From Nitrospirota bacterium (lineage in GTDB: Bacteria; Nitrospirota; Leptospirillia; Leptospirillales; Leptospirillaceae), in NCBI GenBank assembly GCA_023481175.1, contig JAMCWM010000019.1, positions 1 through 33,357 on the forward strand: 33,357 nucleotides of DNA, read 5' to 3'. The translations under genes and the position numbers were made by a program. Positions 23,242-31,792 of the stretch are shown piece after piece; position 1 is the stretch's first letter; the number at the start of each line of letters is the position of its first letter. The notes under the pieces are model-generated. The model did no database searches. It had not been told where the DNA came from and saw nothing but the letters and a program-made list of their open reading frames with translations.

Positions 23242-23374
23242 TGAGCTTGGCAAGGAATGGTCGCCATTTTAGCCCGCGATGACATTAAAAACAAACCAGA
23301 CCCGATCTTCCTCCGGATCGCTTCCGGCAGAAAACAGACCTGCGCCCTCTCTCCGCGAGTGTTCCTGGTCCTTG

Positions 23375-23404
23375 TTTCACTCCGGGCCGGATTTGCAGTA
23401 AAAT
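23375..23404 (+). promoter_or_regulatory. Candidate promoter of the secreted-protein gene
   Basis: TTTCAC (23375-23380) and TAAAAT (23399-23404) are separated by 18 nt and lie 65 bp before the next start codon. The -10 box is good and the -35 box only fair. The rest of the 265-bp gap shows nothing else apart from the hairpin at 23214-23241. Confidence 0.45.
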
Positions 23405-23468
23405 AGAAAATCGCACATTTTTCCATGCGACAAGAATTCTGTTCCCCCTTTTTCCGAAAGGATCCTGC

Positions 23469-24326
23469 GTGACCATGCCATTACGGAATCCCCGTCTTTT
23501 CCGCCCCCTCGTTCGATATTCCCTGGCTTTTGTTGCCCTCGGGGGGATCCTGGGGATTCTGGCCCCTCCGGCCGGAGAGGCCGCCTCTGGCACCTCTCCC
23601 GAATCGGCCCTGGTCTTTGCGGTCCGGGTCTCCGATCACAGCGCGGGAAAATCCCCCGTCGTCCGGACCGTGACCTATACGATCGCCCGTGACGCCATGC
23701 GTATCGACGCCCCGACGGACGGGACAGTCCGAAGCTACCTCTGGAACCTCTCCACGCGGACCGTCGCCTCTCTCGACAACGGAAAAAAGACCTACCATGC
23801 CGATTCCCTCGACAAAATCATGGGGTTTGTCGACTTTTCCCAGCTTCTGGGGCAATATGCAGGAAACAACCCCAAGGACAAGGTCTTCCGCGGGGCCGCC
23901 TCCCGGACCGTCGCCGGCGTCTCCTGCACCGACAAGACGACCCTGCATCGCTTCAAGGGACGGGTGGTCGGCATGATCAACGGCGACCAGAAAATCGTCC
24001 AGTGCCTGGCGACGGACTTCCCCGGAAGCGACCTCTACCGGAGTTTCCAGTCGGGACTCGCAGCCCTGGCAAAAAAGGGCCCTTCGACAAAGAGCGCGGT
24101 CCCTCCCCCCTTCCTCCCCCTCTCCCTCGAGACGATCAGGACGACCGACTACTCCAAGGGATTTCTCGTGAAGATCCTCTCCGCCCTCCACCTTTACGAC
24201 TCCTCGAAGATCCCCGAACGCCAGGTGGAACGGGAAACGGTGACGCTTCTCGCCGTCCGCCCCGTCCCCGCCGACACCTTTTCTGTTCCCGTCTCCTATC
24301 GGAAGGAGACGGCTCCGGCCTCATGA
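23469..24326 (+). CDS. Secreted protein of unknown function
   Basis: This 285-residue protein has a clear signal peptide: basic start, hydrophobic core LVRYSLAFVALGGILGILAP, and a likely cleavage after GEAAS near residue 40. The mature part contains TVTYTIARDAMRIDAP, YLWNLSTRTVASLDNGKKTY and two Cys (GVSCTDKTTL and KIVQCLATDF). The pattern of strands around a DNGKKTYH-like segment recalls DUF4412-type periplasmic proteins, but I cannot assign it firmly. The start is GTG 23469, 8 nt after AAAGGA; an ATG two codons later is an alternative. The stop overlaps the start of the lipid kinase gene as ATGA. Confidence 0.8.
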   Translation: MTMPLRNPRLFRPLVRYSLAFVALGGILGILAPPAGEAASGTSPESALVFAVRVSDHSAGKSPVVRTVTYTIARDAMRIDAPTDGTVRSYLWNLSTRTVASLDNGKKTYHADSLDKIMGFVDFSQLLGQYAGNNPKDKVFRGAASRTVAGVSCTDKTTLHRFKGRVVGMINGDQKIVQCLATDFPGSDLYRSFQSGLAALAKKGPSTKSAVPPPFLPLSLETIRTTDYSKGFLVKILSALHLYDSSKIPERQVERETVTLLAVRPVPADTFSVPVSYRKETAPAS

Positions 24327-25288
24327 ACTTTCGTCGACCCCTCCTGGTCGTCAACTTCGGGGCCGGCTCCCGACGAAGGAGAGCCGGCCTTTCCCTCCTT
24401 CTGGACTCCTTCGCGGACCGATTTCCGGAAGGCATCATCCTCCCCTCCCTTCCGGCCTCTTCCCTCTCCCCCTTCTTCGACAGATACGCCGACCGGGACC
24501 TCCTTGCGGTCTACGGGGGAGACGGTTCGGTCCATCGTGCCGCGGGGCTCTTCCCCCCTTCCTCTCTTCCGATTCTCGTCCTTCCGGGGGGCACCGGCAA
24601 CGTTCTCGCCCGTTACCTCGGGACGCCTCCCGTCTTTCCCTCCCCGGCCTCCCTCTGGGAGGAACTCCCCCGGGCCGGGCGCCTGTTCCTCCGGCCCGGG
24701 ATGGCCGGCCTCCGTCCCTTCCTTCTGATGGCCGGAGCCGGCTGGGATGGACTGGCCGTCCGGCTTGTCCTCGGAAAATCCCGTCTCGGATCGCTGGCCT
24801 ACTACCTCGCGGGACTCTCTTCCCTCCTCTCCCGCTCCCTTCCCCGCTTTTCCGTGACCCTCACACTGGAAGACGGCCGCGAAATTTCGCAAACCAATGT
24901 CCGCTGGTGCCTGGCCAGCCGACTTCCTCCCTACCTCGGGCCCTTCCGGACGCCCGGGCCAGACCGGCCGGATTCCTCGCTTCTCCATCTCACCCTCGTT
25001 TGCGGAGGACGGGGGAATATCGTGTCGGCCTTCGCCGGCCTTCTGCCGGGTGCCCCGGAATTCCTGCGACCCCGCTCTTTTAAGGTTCGGGAGGTCGTCT
25101 TCCATCCCTCTCCCGGCGGGGGAGAGATTCCCTTCCAGGCGGACGGGGAGGTCCTGCCTTCCGTCCCCAAGGTGGCGACCTCCCGCTCTCTTCTCTCCTT
25201 TCTCTGTTTCCGGCCTGACACGGAAAAGGAGCGCCCCACCAATCCCGAGTCAGAAATTGACAGTTTGCAGCAGATATCCGGGGGTTGA
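24323..25288 (+). CDS. Diacylglycerol kinase-like lipid kinase
   Basis: This 321-residue protein is of the DAGK catalytic family (YegS/DgkB-like), which phosphorylates diacylglycerol or related lipids. The nucleotide loop is AVYGGDGSVHRAAGLF (about residues 61-76), with GGDGS in place of GGDGT. It is followed by LPILVLPGGTGNVLARYLG (about 83-101) and MAGAGWDGLAVRLVLGKSRL (about 138-157). The C-terminal part has EIPFQADGEVLPS, the usual second-domain motif. The true start is ATG 24323, overlapping the upstream stop; the open frame to 24002 is read through the previous gene. The sixth-residue arginines suggest membrane association, but no helix is seen. Confidence 0.87.
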   Translation: MNFRRPLLVVNFGAGSRRRRAGLSLLLDSFADRFPEGIILPSLPASSLSPFFDRYADRDLLAVYGGDGSVHRAAGLFPPSSLPILVLPGGTGNVLARYLGTPPVFPSPASLWEELPRAGRLFLRPGMAGLRPFLLMAGAGWDGLAVRLVLGKSRLGSLAYYLAGLSSLLSRSLPRFSVTLTLEDGREISQTNVRWCLASRLPPYLGPFRTPGPDRPDSSLLHLTLVCGGRGNIVSAFAGLLPGAPEFLRPRSFKVREVVFHPSPGGGEIPFQADGEVLPSVPKVATSRSLLSFLCFRPDTEKERPTNPESEIDSLQQISGG

Positions 25289-25310
25289 TCGGGAGAATTC
25301 GATGCTCTAC

Positions 25311-25346
25311 ATTGAACCGGTGGGATCTTTTTCAGTCTGATCGAAG
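25311..25346. repeat. Dispersed 36-bp repeat, copy 2
   Basis: This is the partner of 1272-1307. Its core TTTTCAGTCTGATCGAAG (25329-25346) differs at two positions. It lies between the lipid kinase stop and the YkgJ-type start, ending 23 bp before the ATG at 25370. Confidence 0.4.
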
Positions 25347-25369
25347 AAATTCACCGGAGAGGATATCCG

Positions 25370-25777
25370 ATGATAGTGAGAGTGATGGAATTTTTTATGC
25401 GTTTTTTCGGTGGAATCCGGGGGAAGGCACGACGGGCCTGGCTCTGTCTCTTTCGTCCCGGCTATGTGAAACAGTCGACGACACAGCGGGAGGGCTTCTG
25501 CAACCAGTGCGGGAACTGCTGCCGGATCGCCTTCTCCTGTCCATTTCTCAAGATCTATAAAAGCCACGCCCTCTGCCGGATCTATCACATCGGGCGGCCG
25601 TCTCCCTGTGTGGCTTTTCCCATCAACCGAGACGACCTGGCCGACGTCGGCTTCGAGTGTACATACACCTTCCCGGCCGATGTCCGAACCCGCCGGCCAA
25701 GCACAGTGGAACTTCCGGTCTGGAATCCCGCCAGTCTCACATTCAACGAATCCGGGAGCGAGTTCGAGGAGGGATAA
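25370..25777 (+). CDS. YkgJ-type Cys-cluster protein
   Basis: This 135-residue protein has the CxxCxxCC signature of the YkgJ/UPF0153 family: FCNQCGNCCRIAFSCPFL at about residues 43-60. Two more conserved cysteines follow, YKSHALCRIYHIGRPSPCVA at about 63-82. Members are thought to bind zinc or an Fe-S cluster, with no settled function. The N-terminus is basic and hydrophobic (MEFFMRFFGGIRGKARRAWL), possibly membrane-attached. GGAGAGG lies about 8 nt before ATG 25370. The gene stands alone in direction, 81 bp after the lipid kinase gene, and ends 31 bp before the convergent DUF433 gene. Confidence 0.82.
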   Translation: MIVRVMEFFMRFFGGIRGKARRAWLCLFRPGYVKQSTTQREGFCNQCGNCCRIAFSCPFLKIYKSHALCRIYHIGRPSPCVAFPINRDDLADVGFECTYTFPADVRTRRPSTVELPVWNPASLTFNESGSEFEEG

Positions 25778-25808
25778 CCCCGATCCCGTCTTTTCTTCTG
25801 GCCAGCCA

Positions 25809-26111
25809 TCACGACCGGTCGACAAGATCCGAGAGATACCCGGGGGCCCGCCTGACCCAGTCGATGATGAAGTCCACCGCGAACAGGACATCCTCCCGGG
25901 AGAGCTCCGGATAGCATTCCGTGACGATCCGGTCCACCGTGTACCCTTTTTTGAAGAGCTCCAGAAAGACGGTGACCGGGATCTGTGTCCCGTCGAGGCA
26001 GGGAAGTCCCCGGGCCACACGGGGGTTCATCCGGACCTGCCGCACCTTCGGGGAGGACCCGGCCGTCCTCTGTCTTTCGTCCCCGTCTCCCTTGACCATC
26101 GGAATCTCCAT
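25809..26111 (-). CDS. DUF433 protein (antitoxin-like), orphan
   Basis: This 100-residue protein has the DUF433 core from about residue 25. It reads RMNPRVARGLPCLDGTQIPV, VFLELFKKGYTVDRIVTECY, then PELSREDVLFAVDFIIDWV. These helix-turn-helix-like proteins are usually about 75-80 residues and sit next to a DUF5615 PIN-like toxin gene. Here no such partner is seen on either side. AAGGAG lies 8 nt before ATG 26111. It comes 30 nt after the GT4 gene in the same direction, so it is probably the last gene of the envelope transcript. The charged 24-residue lead is extra compared with the family. Confidence 0.85.
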   Translation of the reverse strand: MEIPMVKGDGDERQRTAGSSPKVRQVRMNPRVARGLPCLDGTQIPVTVFLELFKKGYTVDRIVTECYPELSREDVLFAVDFIIDWVRRAPGYLSDLVDRS

Positions 26112-26141
26112 CGCCTTTTCTCCTTCTCGTTTTGACCGAAG

Positions 26142-27314
26142 TCATGTCAGGGGGCCAGGATAAAACGGATCCCCCCGTCCTCCGGCGATCTCATAGGGGT
26201 TGACCTTGAGTCTTCCCGCCTTTTCGCGGGCAATCGCCCACCGGTAGAAGCGTTCGGTCCGGGCGGCCGCCGCCTCGTTGCTGTACCGGTCATGGTACAC
26301 CCGCCGGATCGTCTCGATCTTCGGACAGGATAGCTCCGGACGAAGGGCCCAGTCGACCGCCTGCCGGCAGAGATCGGTAAAGTTCCAGGGGGTGATCAGA
26401 TCCCCCCAGTCTGCCCATCTCATGACCTCCGGAAGCCCCCCCTGGCGGAAGGCCACCACCGGCACCCCCTGGCAAAGAGATTCGAGGGCCACCAGAGGAA
26501 AGGCCTCCCGGAAGGAGGAGATCACCGTCACCGCTGCCCGCTGGTAAAAGGGAACCGGATTGCCCCATCCCGGAAGATGGATCCGGGAGCGGACCTCGTG
26601 AAAGCGCGCGTCCGCCACCCTCCTCTCGAGATTGCCCCGGAGAGGGCCGTCCCCCAGAAGGACCAGGTGAAGGGAGGGGTGGGTCCGAAGATGGGGACGC
26701 ATGGATTCCAGAAGGGACAGCTGCCCCTTGTCCCGCTGGAAGGTCCCGATCTGGAGAACGATCCGCGCGTCCTCGGGAATCTCGGGAATGCGCCATGGCT
26801 CTTGACTCTTTTCCTCCCCCGGATCGGGAATCCCCCGGGGAAGGGAGACAACCTTCCAGAAGGGGAGGCCCCTCTCGATATAGCCGAATCTGGCGATATC
26901 GCTCACGGTGACGAGATAATCGCAGAAATGGCGGTAGGGAAACAGACTTTTCGGGGGATTGAGCAGATGCCGCTGGCGCACGACCACGGGACGGTCCTGT
27001 CCAAGGGAGAGGGCGGCAAACCATCCCAGAACGCTGTCGATATAGCTCGTCGTCACGAGGATCCGGACCCTGTTTTCCTTGATGAAGCGCCGGAGGAGGC
27101 GCAAGGAGACGAGATCGAAGTTCGAGCGGAAGGGGAGGGCCAGTCCAATGTCCTTGCTTTCGGCCATCTGCAGGAGAAAGGTCCCCGGACGGGCCGCGAC
27201 GATGTAGCGGTGCCCCATTTTCGCGAAGGCCACCGCCTCGTGGATGTGGTCCTTTTCCTGTCCCCCCTGCCCCATGGTGCAGTCGAGATGAAGAATGGAC
27301 AAAGGTTCGGTCAC
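26142..27314 (-). CDS. GT4 glycosyltransferase
   Basis: This 390-residue GT-B enzyme is related to GT4 glycosyltransferases of LPS assembly. The N-terminal domain opens with LSILHLDCTMGQGGQEKDHI. The C-terminal domain has VLQIGTFQRDKGQLSLLESM (about 190-210), LVLLGDGPLRGNLE (about 230) and the donor-binding SSFREAFPLVALESLCQGVP with the E-x7-E pair. It is followed by VVAFRQGGLPEVMRWADWG. The start is GTG 27314, overlapping the deacetylase stop as GTGA, with GGAGGAG upstream. The acceptor is unknown; the neighbours point to LPS or surface polysaccharide. Confidence 0.9.
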   Translation of the reverse strand: MTEPLSILHLDCTMGQGGQEKDHIHEAVAFAKMGHRYIVAARPGTFLLQMAESKDIGLALPFRSNFDLVSLRLLRRFIKENRVRILVTTSYIDSVLGWFAALSLGQDRPVVVRQRHLLNPPKSLFPYRHFCDYLVTVSDIARFGYIERGLPFWKVVSLPRGIPDPGEEKSQEPWRIPEIPEDARIVLQIGTFQRDKGQLSLLESMRPHLRTHPSLHLVLLGDGPLRGNLERRVADARFHEVRSRIHLPGWGNPVPFYQRAAVTVISSFREAFPLVALESLCQGVPVVAFRQGGLPEVMRWADWGDLITPWNFTDLCRQAVDWALRPELSCPKIETIRRVYHDRYSNEAAAARTERFYRWAIAREKAGRLKVNPYEIAGGRGDPFYPGPLT

Positions 27315-28045
27315 CGGACATCTCCTCCCTTGAGCCCCAGACGATAGGCCAGGAGCGTCAGGGTAAATCGGGGGAGCCCCATCCGGCCCGAGACAGGACG
27401 ACAGGCCATTCTGAAGGGATCGGATCGCCCGCCCGGGCGATACCGGCGGGTGGTCCGGGCCGCCCGGTATCCCGCGTCCCGGACCATGAACGGATGGTTC
27501 TCCCGATAGGATCCATAAGGATAGCAGAAGGTCGTCACAGGCGTTGAGAGCTCCTGGCAGAGACGGTCCCGGCTCTCCGAAATCTCGCGCCGGGCTTCCG
27601 TGTCGGAAATTTTTGCAAGATCCGGATGCGTGAGGGTGTGGGAGCCCGCCTCGAATCCCCGTCGCACGAGATCCCGGGCCATGGCCGGTTCCATCAGGCG
27701 ATGGCCCGCCCACACCGGATCATTGGTCCAGTCGACCCTTTTTCCCATCCGTCCGGCCACGAAATAAATGGTCGCGACAAATCCGAAGCGCTCGAGAATC
27801 GGAGCCGCAAAGAGATAGTTGTCCTCGTAGCCGTCGTCGAATGTGATCGCAAGAGGGGGACGCGTGGGCCCCTCCTGGCTGTCCTTCCAGGACAGGGCCC
27901 GATCCAGGGAGGTCCCGGCAAAGCCCAGGGTCCGGAGGATCGCCATCTGGTCCGAAAACTGGTCCGGAGTCACTCCTGTCCGGGGGTCGGCGTCGGGAGA
28001 CACCCGATGATAGTAAAGGACCGGAACCCGGGGGGCGGTCGTCAT
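27311..28045 (-). CDS. Polysaccharide deacetylase (NodB/CE4 family)
   Basis: This 244-residue CE4 domain has the metal site and catalytic motifs. LAITFDDGYEDNYLFAAPIL is motif 1 (TFDDGY, about residues 65-84), FEAGSHTLTHPDLAKIS is motif 2 (SHxxxH, about 131-147) and FCYPYGSYRENHPFM follows. It opens with VPVLYYHRVSPDADPRTGV, as in PgaB-like and O-antigen-associated deacetylases. No signal peptide is visible, so it would act in the cytoplasm or on lipid-linked sugars at the inner face. It overlaps both neighbours by 4 nt. It would remove acetyl groups from a sugar; the substrate is not known. Confidence 0.92.
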   Translation of the reverse strand: MTTAPRVPVLYYHRVSPDADPRTGVTPDQFSDQMAILRTLGFAGTSLDRALSWKDSQEGPTRPPLAITFDDGYEDNYLFAAPILERFGFVATIYFVAGRMGKRVDWTNDPVWAGHRLMEPAMARDLVRRGFEAGSHTLTHPDLAKISDTEARREISESRDRLCQELSTPVTTFCYPYGSYRENHPFMVRDAGYRAARTTRRYRPGGRSDPFRMACRPVSGRMGLPRFTLTLLAYRLGLKGGDVR

Positions 28046-29070
28046 GAGAGGAGCCTTTCCACCCGGTCATAGACCTCCTCCACCGGGAGGGAGGCCAGGC
28101 AGTTTTTCTCTCCGTAGGAGCATCCGGTATGGTCGCAGGGGGAACAGGGGAGAGAGCGATAGACCACCTCCCTCCGGGACGAGGCCGTCGGCCCCCAGAC
28201 CGCAGGGCTGGTCGATCCGAAAAGTCCGACCAGCGGGACATGGGCCGCATCGGCCATATGGAGTGGACCGCTGTCCGAGCCCACGAAGACCGTCGCGCGG
28301 CGGATGAGAGCGTCGAGAAGGCCGATCGGAGCGCCGACCAAGGGAATGATCTCCGTCCCGACAGTTCCCGAGAGGACCGATTCGACGAGGGTCCGTTCGG
28401 AGGCGGAGCCGGCCACCACCACCCCGCCTCCCGTCCGGGCGATCCACCGGTCGGCGAGTCTTGCGAAACGGTCGGGGGGCCAGCGTTTGAACCAGTGGCG
28501 GCCTCCCGGATGAAGAAAAAGGACCGGCCTCCCTCCCGGGAAGGTCCGGCCCAGGAAACGGTCGGCCTCTTCCGTCCAGCGGGGGTCCGGGGGATAGGCC
28601 TTGTCTCCCCGGCCGCTGACGGGGATCCCCAGAGCCCTGAAAAGTTTTCCGTGCTGGACCGTCACCGGCTCCGGGCCGACATTCAGATCGACGGGGAGAT
28701 AGATCTCCCAGGGACCTCCCGCTCTCCTGTCGGCCGCCGCCCCTGCGGCCCCCGTTCTTCCGGCCCCGGAAAGCCGCGAAATGAGACGGGAGCGGTCGGA
28801 GACGGTCAGGTCGAAGAGAAGATCGAATCTTGATCTCCGGACCTCCCGGGCCAGGAAGAGAGTGCTTGAAAGCCTCCGGATGCTCCCGGATGTCGCCATG
28901 GGCAAGAGGGAGACCCCCGGGAGGCGTTCGAGGGGATAGGTGGTCCCGGCATTTAAAACGACCCCGATCCGGGCCTCCGGATCGAAGGCCCGGATCTCCC
29001 GGATCAGGGGAACCAGAAGGATGACGTCTCCCAGATAGCGGGTCCGGATGATTCCGACGGAGAGACTCAC
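28042..29070 (-). CDS. GT9 heptosyltransferase (WaaF-like)
   Basis: This 342-residue GT9 enzyme is for LPS core heptose transfer. It opens with VGIIRTRYLGDVILLVPLIR. In the second domain it has FLHPGGRHWFKRWPPDRFAR (about 195-215), FVGSDSGPLHMADAAHVPLV (about 270-290) and GLFGSTSPAVWGPTA. A Cys stretch, CSPCDHTGCSYGEKNC, comes near the end. I chose GTG 29070, 5 nt after GGAGG and 1 nt after the upstream stop; the frame is open to 29139 but would overlap the preceding gene. It overlaps the deacetylase gene by 4 nt. Which heptose position it serves cannot be told. Confidence 0.9.
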   Translation of the reverse strand: MSLSVGIIRTRYLGDVILLVPLIREIRAFDPEARIGVVLNAGTTYPLERLPGVSLLPMATSGSIRRLSSTLFLAREVRRSRFDLLFDLTVSDRSRLISRLSGAGRTGAAGAAADRRAGGPWEIYLPVDLNVGPEPVTVQHGKLFRALGIPVSGRGDKAYPPDPRWTEEADRFLGRTFPGGRPVLFLHPGGRHWFKRWPPDRFARLADRWIARTGGGVVVAGSASERTLVESVLSGTVGTEIIPLVGAPIGLLDALIRRATVFVGSDSGPLHMADAAHVPLVGLFGSTSPAVWGPTASSRREVVYRSLPCSPCDHTGCSYGEKNCLASLPVEEVYDRVERLLS

Positions 29071-29071
29071 C

Positions 29072-30160
29072 TCATCCTCCAGGGGGAAGGACCGGAGATG
29101 CGGGCACCGGAAGCCTCCGGATTTCCTCCCAGACCGCATCGGCCGATATCAGTTTCATGCATTGGTTGTCCGGACAGAGGCCGGCAAAGGACTGGCAAGG
29201 CTGGCAGGCCAGATCGGCCTTGACGAAGGTGCCGAGAAAGGGGGCGTAGGAAACGTGGTCTCCGGGACCGAAGAGGACCACCGAGGGGGTGCCGACCGCC
29301 TGGGCGAGATGGGCCGGCCCCGAGTCGTTCGAAAGGATTCCCCGGGCAAGCCGGCAGACTCCCTTGAGCGTTCCCCAGGGAAGCTCGTTCCTCGTATGGA
29401 TTCCCGGACGTGTCGTGCCCACTGCGGCCCCGAAGGCCTCCTGCGCCTCCCTGTCCGCCCTTCCTCCCAGGCAGAGGACATGGAGCCCTTCCTCCAGGAG
29501 GCGACGGGCGATCTCCGCAAAGCGGTCGGCCGGCCAGTTCTTTGTCCGGGCCCCCGAGCCGCAAAAGAAGATCCAGTAGCGCCCTTCCAAAAGTCCCTCT
29601 TCCGAAAGGAGCCTCCGGGCCGCCTCGAGATCCGGGCTTCCCACCGAAAGGCGGGGGAGATGGGGGAGCTTCAGAGATCCCAGACGGCCGACCAGATAGG
29701 GGATCCGGTCCCGCGTCAAGGCGAGCTGGACCGGAGGGGAGACGGTCCGGGTGTAGAGATGCCGATCCAGTCGCCGGTGGATCCAGGAGGCTTTGTCGAC
29801 GAGGGCCAGGCGGCGGGGGGCTTCCGAGAGCCAGGCGATGAGCCGGGAGCGGGGTCCCCGGGCAAAGAAGTCGATCACGAGATCGTACCCCTGCCTCCGG
29901 ATCCCGCGAAGAAAACGGCCATACCCGAGAAGCTCCGACAGGGGGAATTTCCTGCGGGGAGGAAGGCAGAAGGCCCGGGCGAGGTCCGGCTCCTCCCCGA
30001 GAAGGCGATCGTAGGGGGCGCGGGTCAGATAGTCGATCCGGGCCTCGGGGTAGAGCTCTTTCAGGGCGGAAATGGCCCCCGTCGTGAGAACGACATCCCC
30101 CAGGCTCCGAAGGCCGATCAGGAGGATCTTCCGTACGGGAGCGGAAGGGGCGGTCTTCAG
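29072..30160 (-). CDS. GT9 heptosyltransferase, probable CTG start
   Basis: This GT9 family enzyme of about 362 residues opens with [20 protein letters not shown] and has [20 protein letters not shown] (about 195-215). It continues with [20 protein letters not shown] and [17 protein letters not shown], and ends in a Cys-rich [20 protein letters not shown]. The frame has no ATG, GTG or TTG near the expected start. A CTG at 30160-30158 overlaps the stop of the preceding gene as CTGA, with AAGGG 6 nt upstream, matching the ATGA/GTGA overlaps elsewhere in this operon. The alternative ATG at 30304 would overlap that gene by about 150 nt. The next GT9 gene follows after 1 nt. Confidence 0.85.
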   Translation of the reverse strand: MKTAPSAPVRKILLIGLRSLGDVVLTTGAISALKELYPEARIDYLTRAPYDRLLGEEPDLARAFCLPPRRKFPLSELLGYGRFLRGIRRQGYDLVIDFFARGPRSRLIAWLSEAPRRLALVDKASWIHRRLDRHLYTRTVSPPVQLALTRDRIPYLVGRLGSLKLPHLPRLSVGSPDLEAARRLLSEEGLLEGRYWIFFCGSGARTKNWPADRFAEIARRLLEEGLHVLCLGGRADREAQEAFGAAVGTTRPGIHTRNELPWGTLKGVCRLARGILSNDSGPAHLAQAVGTPSVVLFGPGDHVSYAPFLGTFVKADLACQPCQSFAGLCPDNQCMKLISADAVWEEIRRLPVPASPVLPPGG

Positions 30161-30360
30161 GGGCGCCCTTCTCCGGAGACCGCGAGCGGAACGGCCTCTT
30201 CCACCAGCATCACGGGAATGTCGTCCTTGACCGGATAGAGAAGGCCGCAGGCCTGGCAGGCCAGACCGTCGGGGTTGTTCCTGAGAGTCAGGGATCCGCG
30301 ACATTTCGGGCAGACCAGAATCGAAAGAAGAAAGGGATCGACACCCAAGGGGACCTCCAT
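30157..30360 (-). CDS. YcaR/Trm112-like zinc-ribbon protein
   Basis: This 67-residue protein has two CxxC pairs in one zinc ribbon: [17 protein letters not shown] and [20 protein letters not shown]. It is the COG2835/UPF0434 family, of which E. coli YcaR is a member encoded between lpxK and kdsB. Its function is not established, but association with LPS genes is recurrent and is seen again here. I use ATG 30360; there is no clear ribosome site before it, and a second ATG at 30429 in the same frame is possible. It is the first gene of the envelope run down to 25809. Confidence 0.85.
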   Translation of the reverse strand: MEVPLGVDPFLLSILVCPKCRGSLTLRNNPDGLACQACGLLYPVKDDIPVMLVEEAVPLAVSGEGRP

Positions 30361-30547
30361 GAGGAAAAAGGAATCGGGGGTTTTCGGCGGAGCCGGGAAA
30401 TCGCGGCGATCTTTGAAGAAGAATAGCATGATCCGGGTCCCGAATACAGGGAGTCCGCGGCGGGGGCAGTCAGGTTCAGGTCGCAGCCGGCGGATTGTAC
30501 TCGCTTGCCCTGACGGTCGAAAAAACTTCAACGTCGCAGGGTAAGTT

Positions 30548-30600
30548 GTTGACATCCTCCCGCCGCTAAACCTGAGAAGCGGTTGTAGCGGGGGATTCCC
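30548..30600 (-). mobile_element. Orphan IS200/IS605-type end with hairpin
   Basis: The plus strand reads TTGACATCCTCCCGCCGCTA, then a loop and a return arm into TAGCGGGGGATTCCC. The CCGCTA/TAGCGG stem is extended inward by AACC/GGTT. This is the well-known pattern of IS200/IS605 right ends, which in TnpB-bearing elements also forms the 3' part of the guide RNA scaffold. On the minus strand the end is GGATGTCAAC. No TnpA or TnpB frame is found on either side, so only the terminal piece remains. The call is based on resemblance. Confidence 0.6.
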
Positions 30601-30762
30601 AGGATCACTCCTGAGATTTTCTGGTTCTTCGATCCCTTATTATTGACGGGCATCTCCCCAGACTCACCTCCGGTGCCCCCGGATGTATTCTGTTTTCATC
30701 CGGCTCGATCCGGTATCGATAGGCTTTCATCTTGTTTATAAAGGCGAAGAAGTTCAACGGAC

Positions 30763-31395
30763 AAGTGGCTCGCCACGACCCTCTACAAGTATGCTGCGGC
30801 CAGAATTGCCGGATTCATTCTCTCCTTCTGCCGGGCCAATGTCCGAAGAGACTTCGTGCGGGTCCTCACCAGGCATCCCGACACGAGACAATGGGTCGCG
30901 GCCTGGATCGGCCGCTGGAGGCACGCTCTACCGTCTCTGAAAAGAGCCTGAAACCCGGATCAGGAACCGCGATGCTCCCGTGTCTCATCTCGCCTTCATG
31001 AAACAGGAGGCCGAAAAAGACCTTCGCCAGGACCTTCCCTCCCCGGCCAGAAAAGCGGTGAAAAGTCTCGGGAAGCACTGGGACGGGCTCACTCTCTTCC
31101 AGGGTCGCCCGGAGATCCCTCTCGACAACAATGCGACCGAACGGGATCTTCGCCGCCAGGTCGTGGGGCGAAAGAACTTCCAGGGGGCCGGATCCCTCCG
31201 GTCCGCCAATCTCGCTTCCTGGATCTAAACGATTTCGGGCACCTGATCGAAAAAACGGGATCAACATTCGCCCCGCCCTCACCGACTATCTCACCGTATG
31301 CGCCGCCTTGGGCAAGGCCGCCGACGACCTCTCCCCCTGGCTTCCCTGCTCCATGGAGAGAGACCGGAAGACTTTTCTCTCCCATCCTTCGGGCG
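30763..31395 (+). mobile_element. IS66-family transposase remnant (several frames)
   Basis: Pieces of the IS66 TnpC catalytic region are readable in successive frames. The first is FCRANVRRDFVRVLTRHPDT (about 30826-30885), which ends in a TGA at 30949. The next is RNRDAPVSHLAFMKQEAEKD and LDNNATERDLRRQVVGRKNF (to about 31182). It stops at a TAA after ANLASWI (31226-31228), and the last frame reads NGINIRPALTDYLTVCAALG (about 31257-31316). The IDNNxxER and GRKN motifs are diagnostic. At least two indels and one stop break it. The N-terminal half and the small tnpA and tnpB genes are absent. The region 30606-30762 shows no recognisable content. Confidence 0.82.
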
Positions 31396-31404
31396 AGAGA
31401 CGGC

Positions 31405-31777
31405 TGGCTGACCCCGTCCGTCCCGATCCAGATCAAGCGCCGCAACGGCCGCAAGCTGATCACTCTGCCAAACGGTGAAACCGCCCCGGCGAGGCCTTGG
31501 GATGTATCTCCCACGCCGGCTCCAGTTTGGGATAGTCAGGGAGCACCACTGACTGGCGATGCTCGTATCAGGGGAAGCGAAGTCCCTGAAAGAGATCGCA
31601 GTGCGGGAGGGGATCGACAACAGCTACGTGAGTCGCATGGTCAACATGACCACGTTGGCGCCCGACATGGTGGCGGCCATCCTGGACGACACACTGCCGA
31701 ACCACATCACGCCGTTCGATCTGGCGGTCGATCCGCCGCCGCTGTGGGATGAGCAGCGGGGGAGAGTCGGACTCTGA
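31405..31777 (+). pseudogene. Recombinase-associated protein, frameshifted and nonsense-mutated
   Basis: This looks like a small protein often encoded next to serine-recombinase genes. The first part reads PIQIKRRNGRKLITLPNGET and ARPWDVSPTP. A one-base shift near 31505-31520 then leads to GIVREHH, a TGA where a tryptophan codon is expected (31549-31551), and LAMLVSGEAKSLKEIAVREG. It ends with DNSYVSRMVNMTTLAPDMVA and PPPLWDEQRGRVGL. The final 72-codon piece keeps the helix-turn-helix-like DNSYVSR part and can start at ATG 31559. No recombinase gene is in the window. Family recognition is from memory of similar proteins in proteobacterial mobile regions. Confidence 0.65.
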
Positions 31778-31792
31778 GAAGGAGACACCGCC

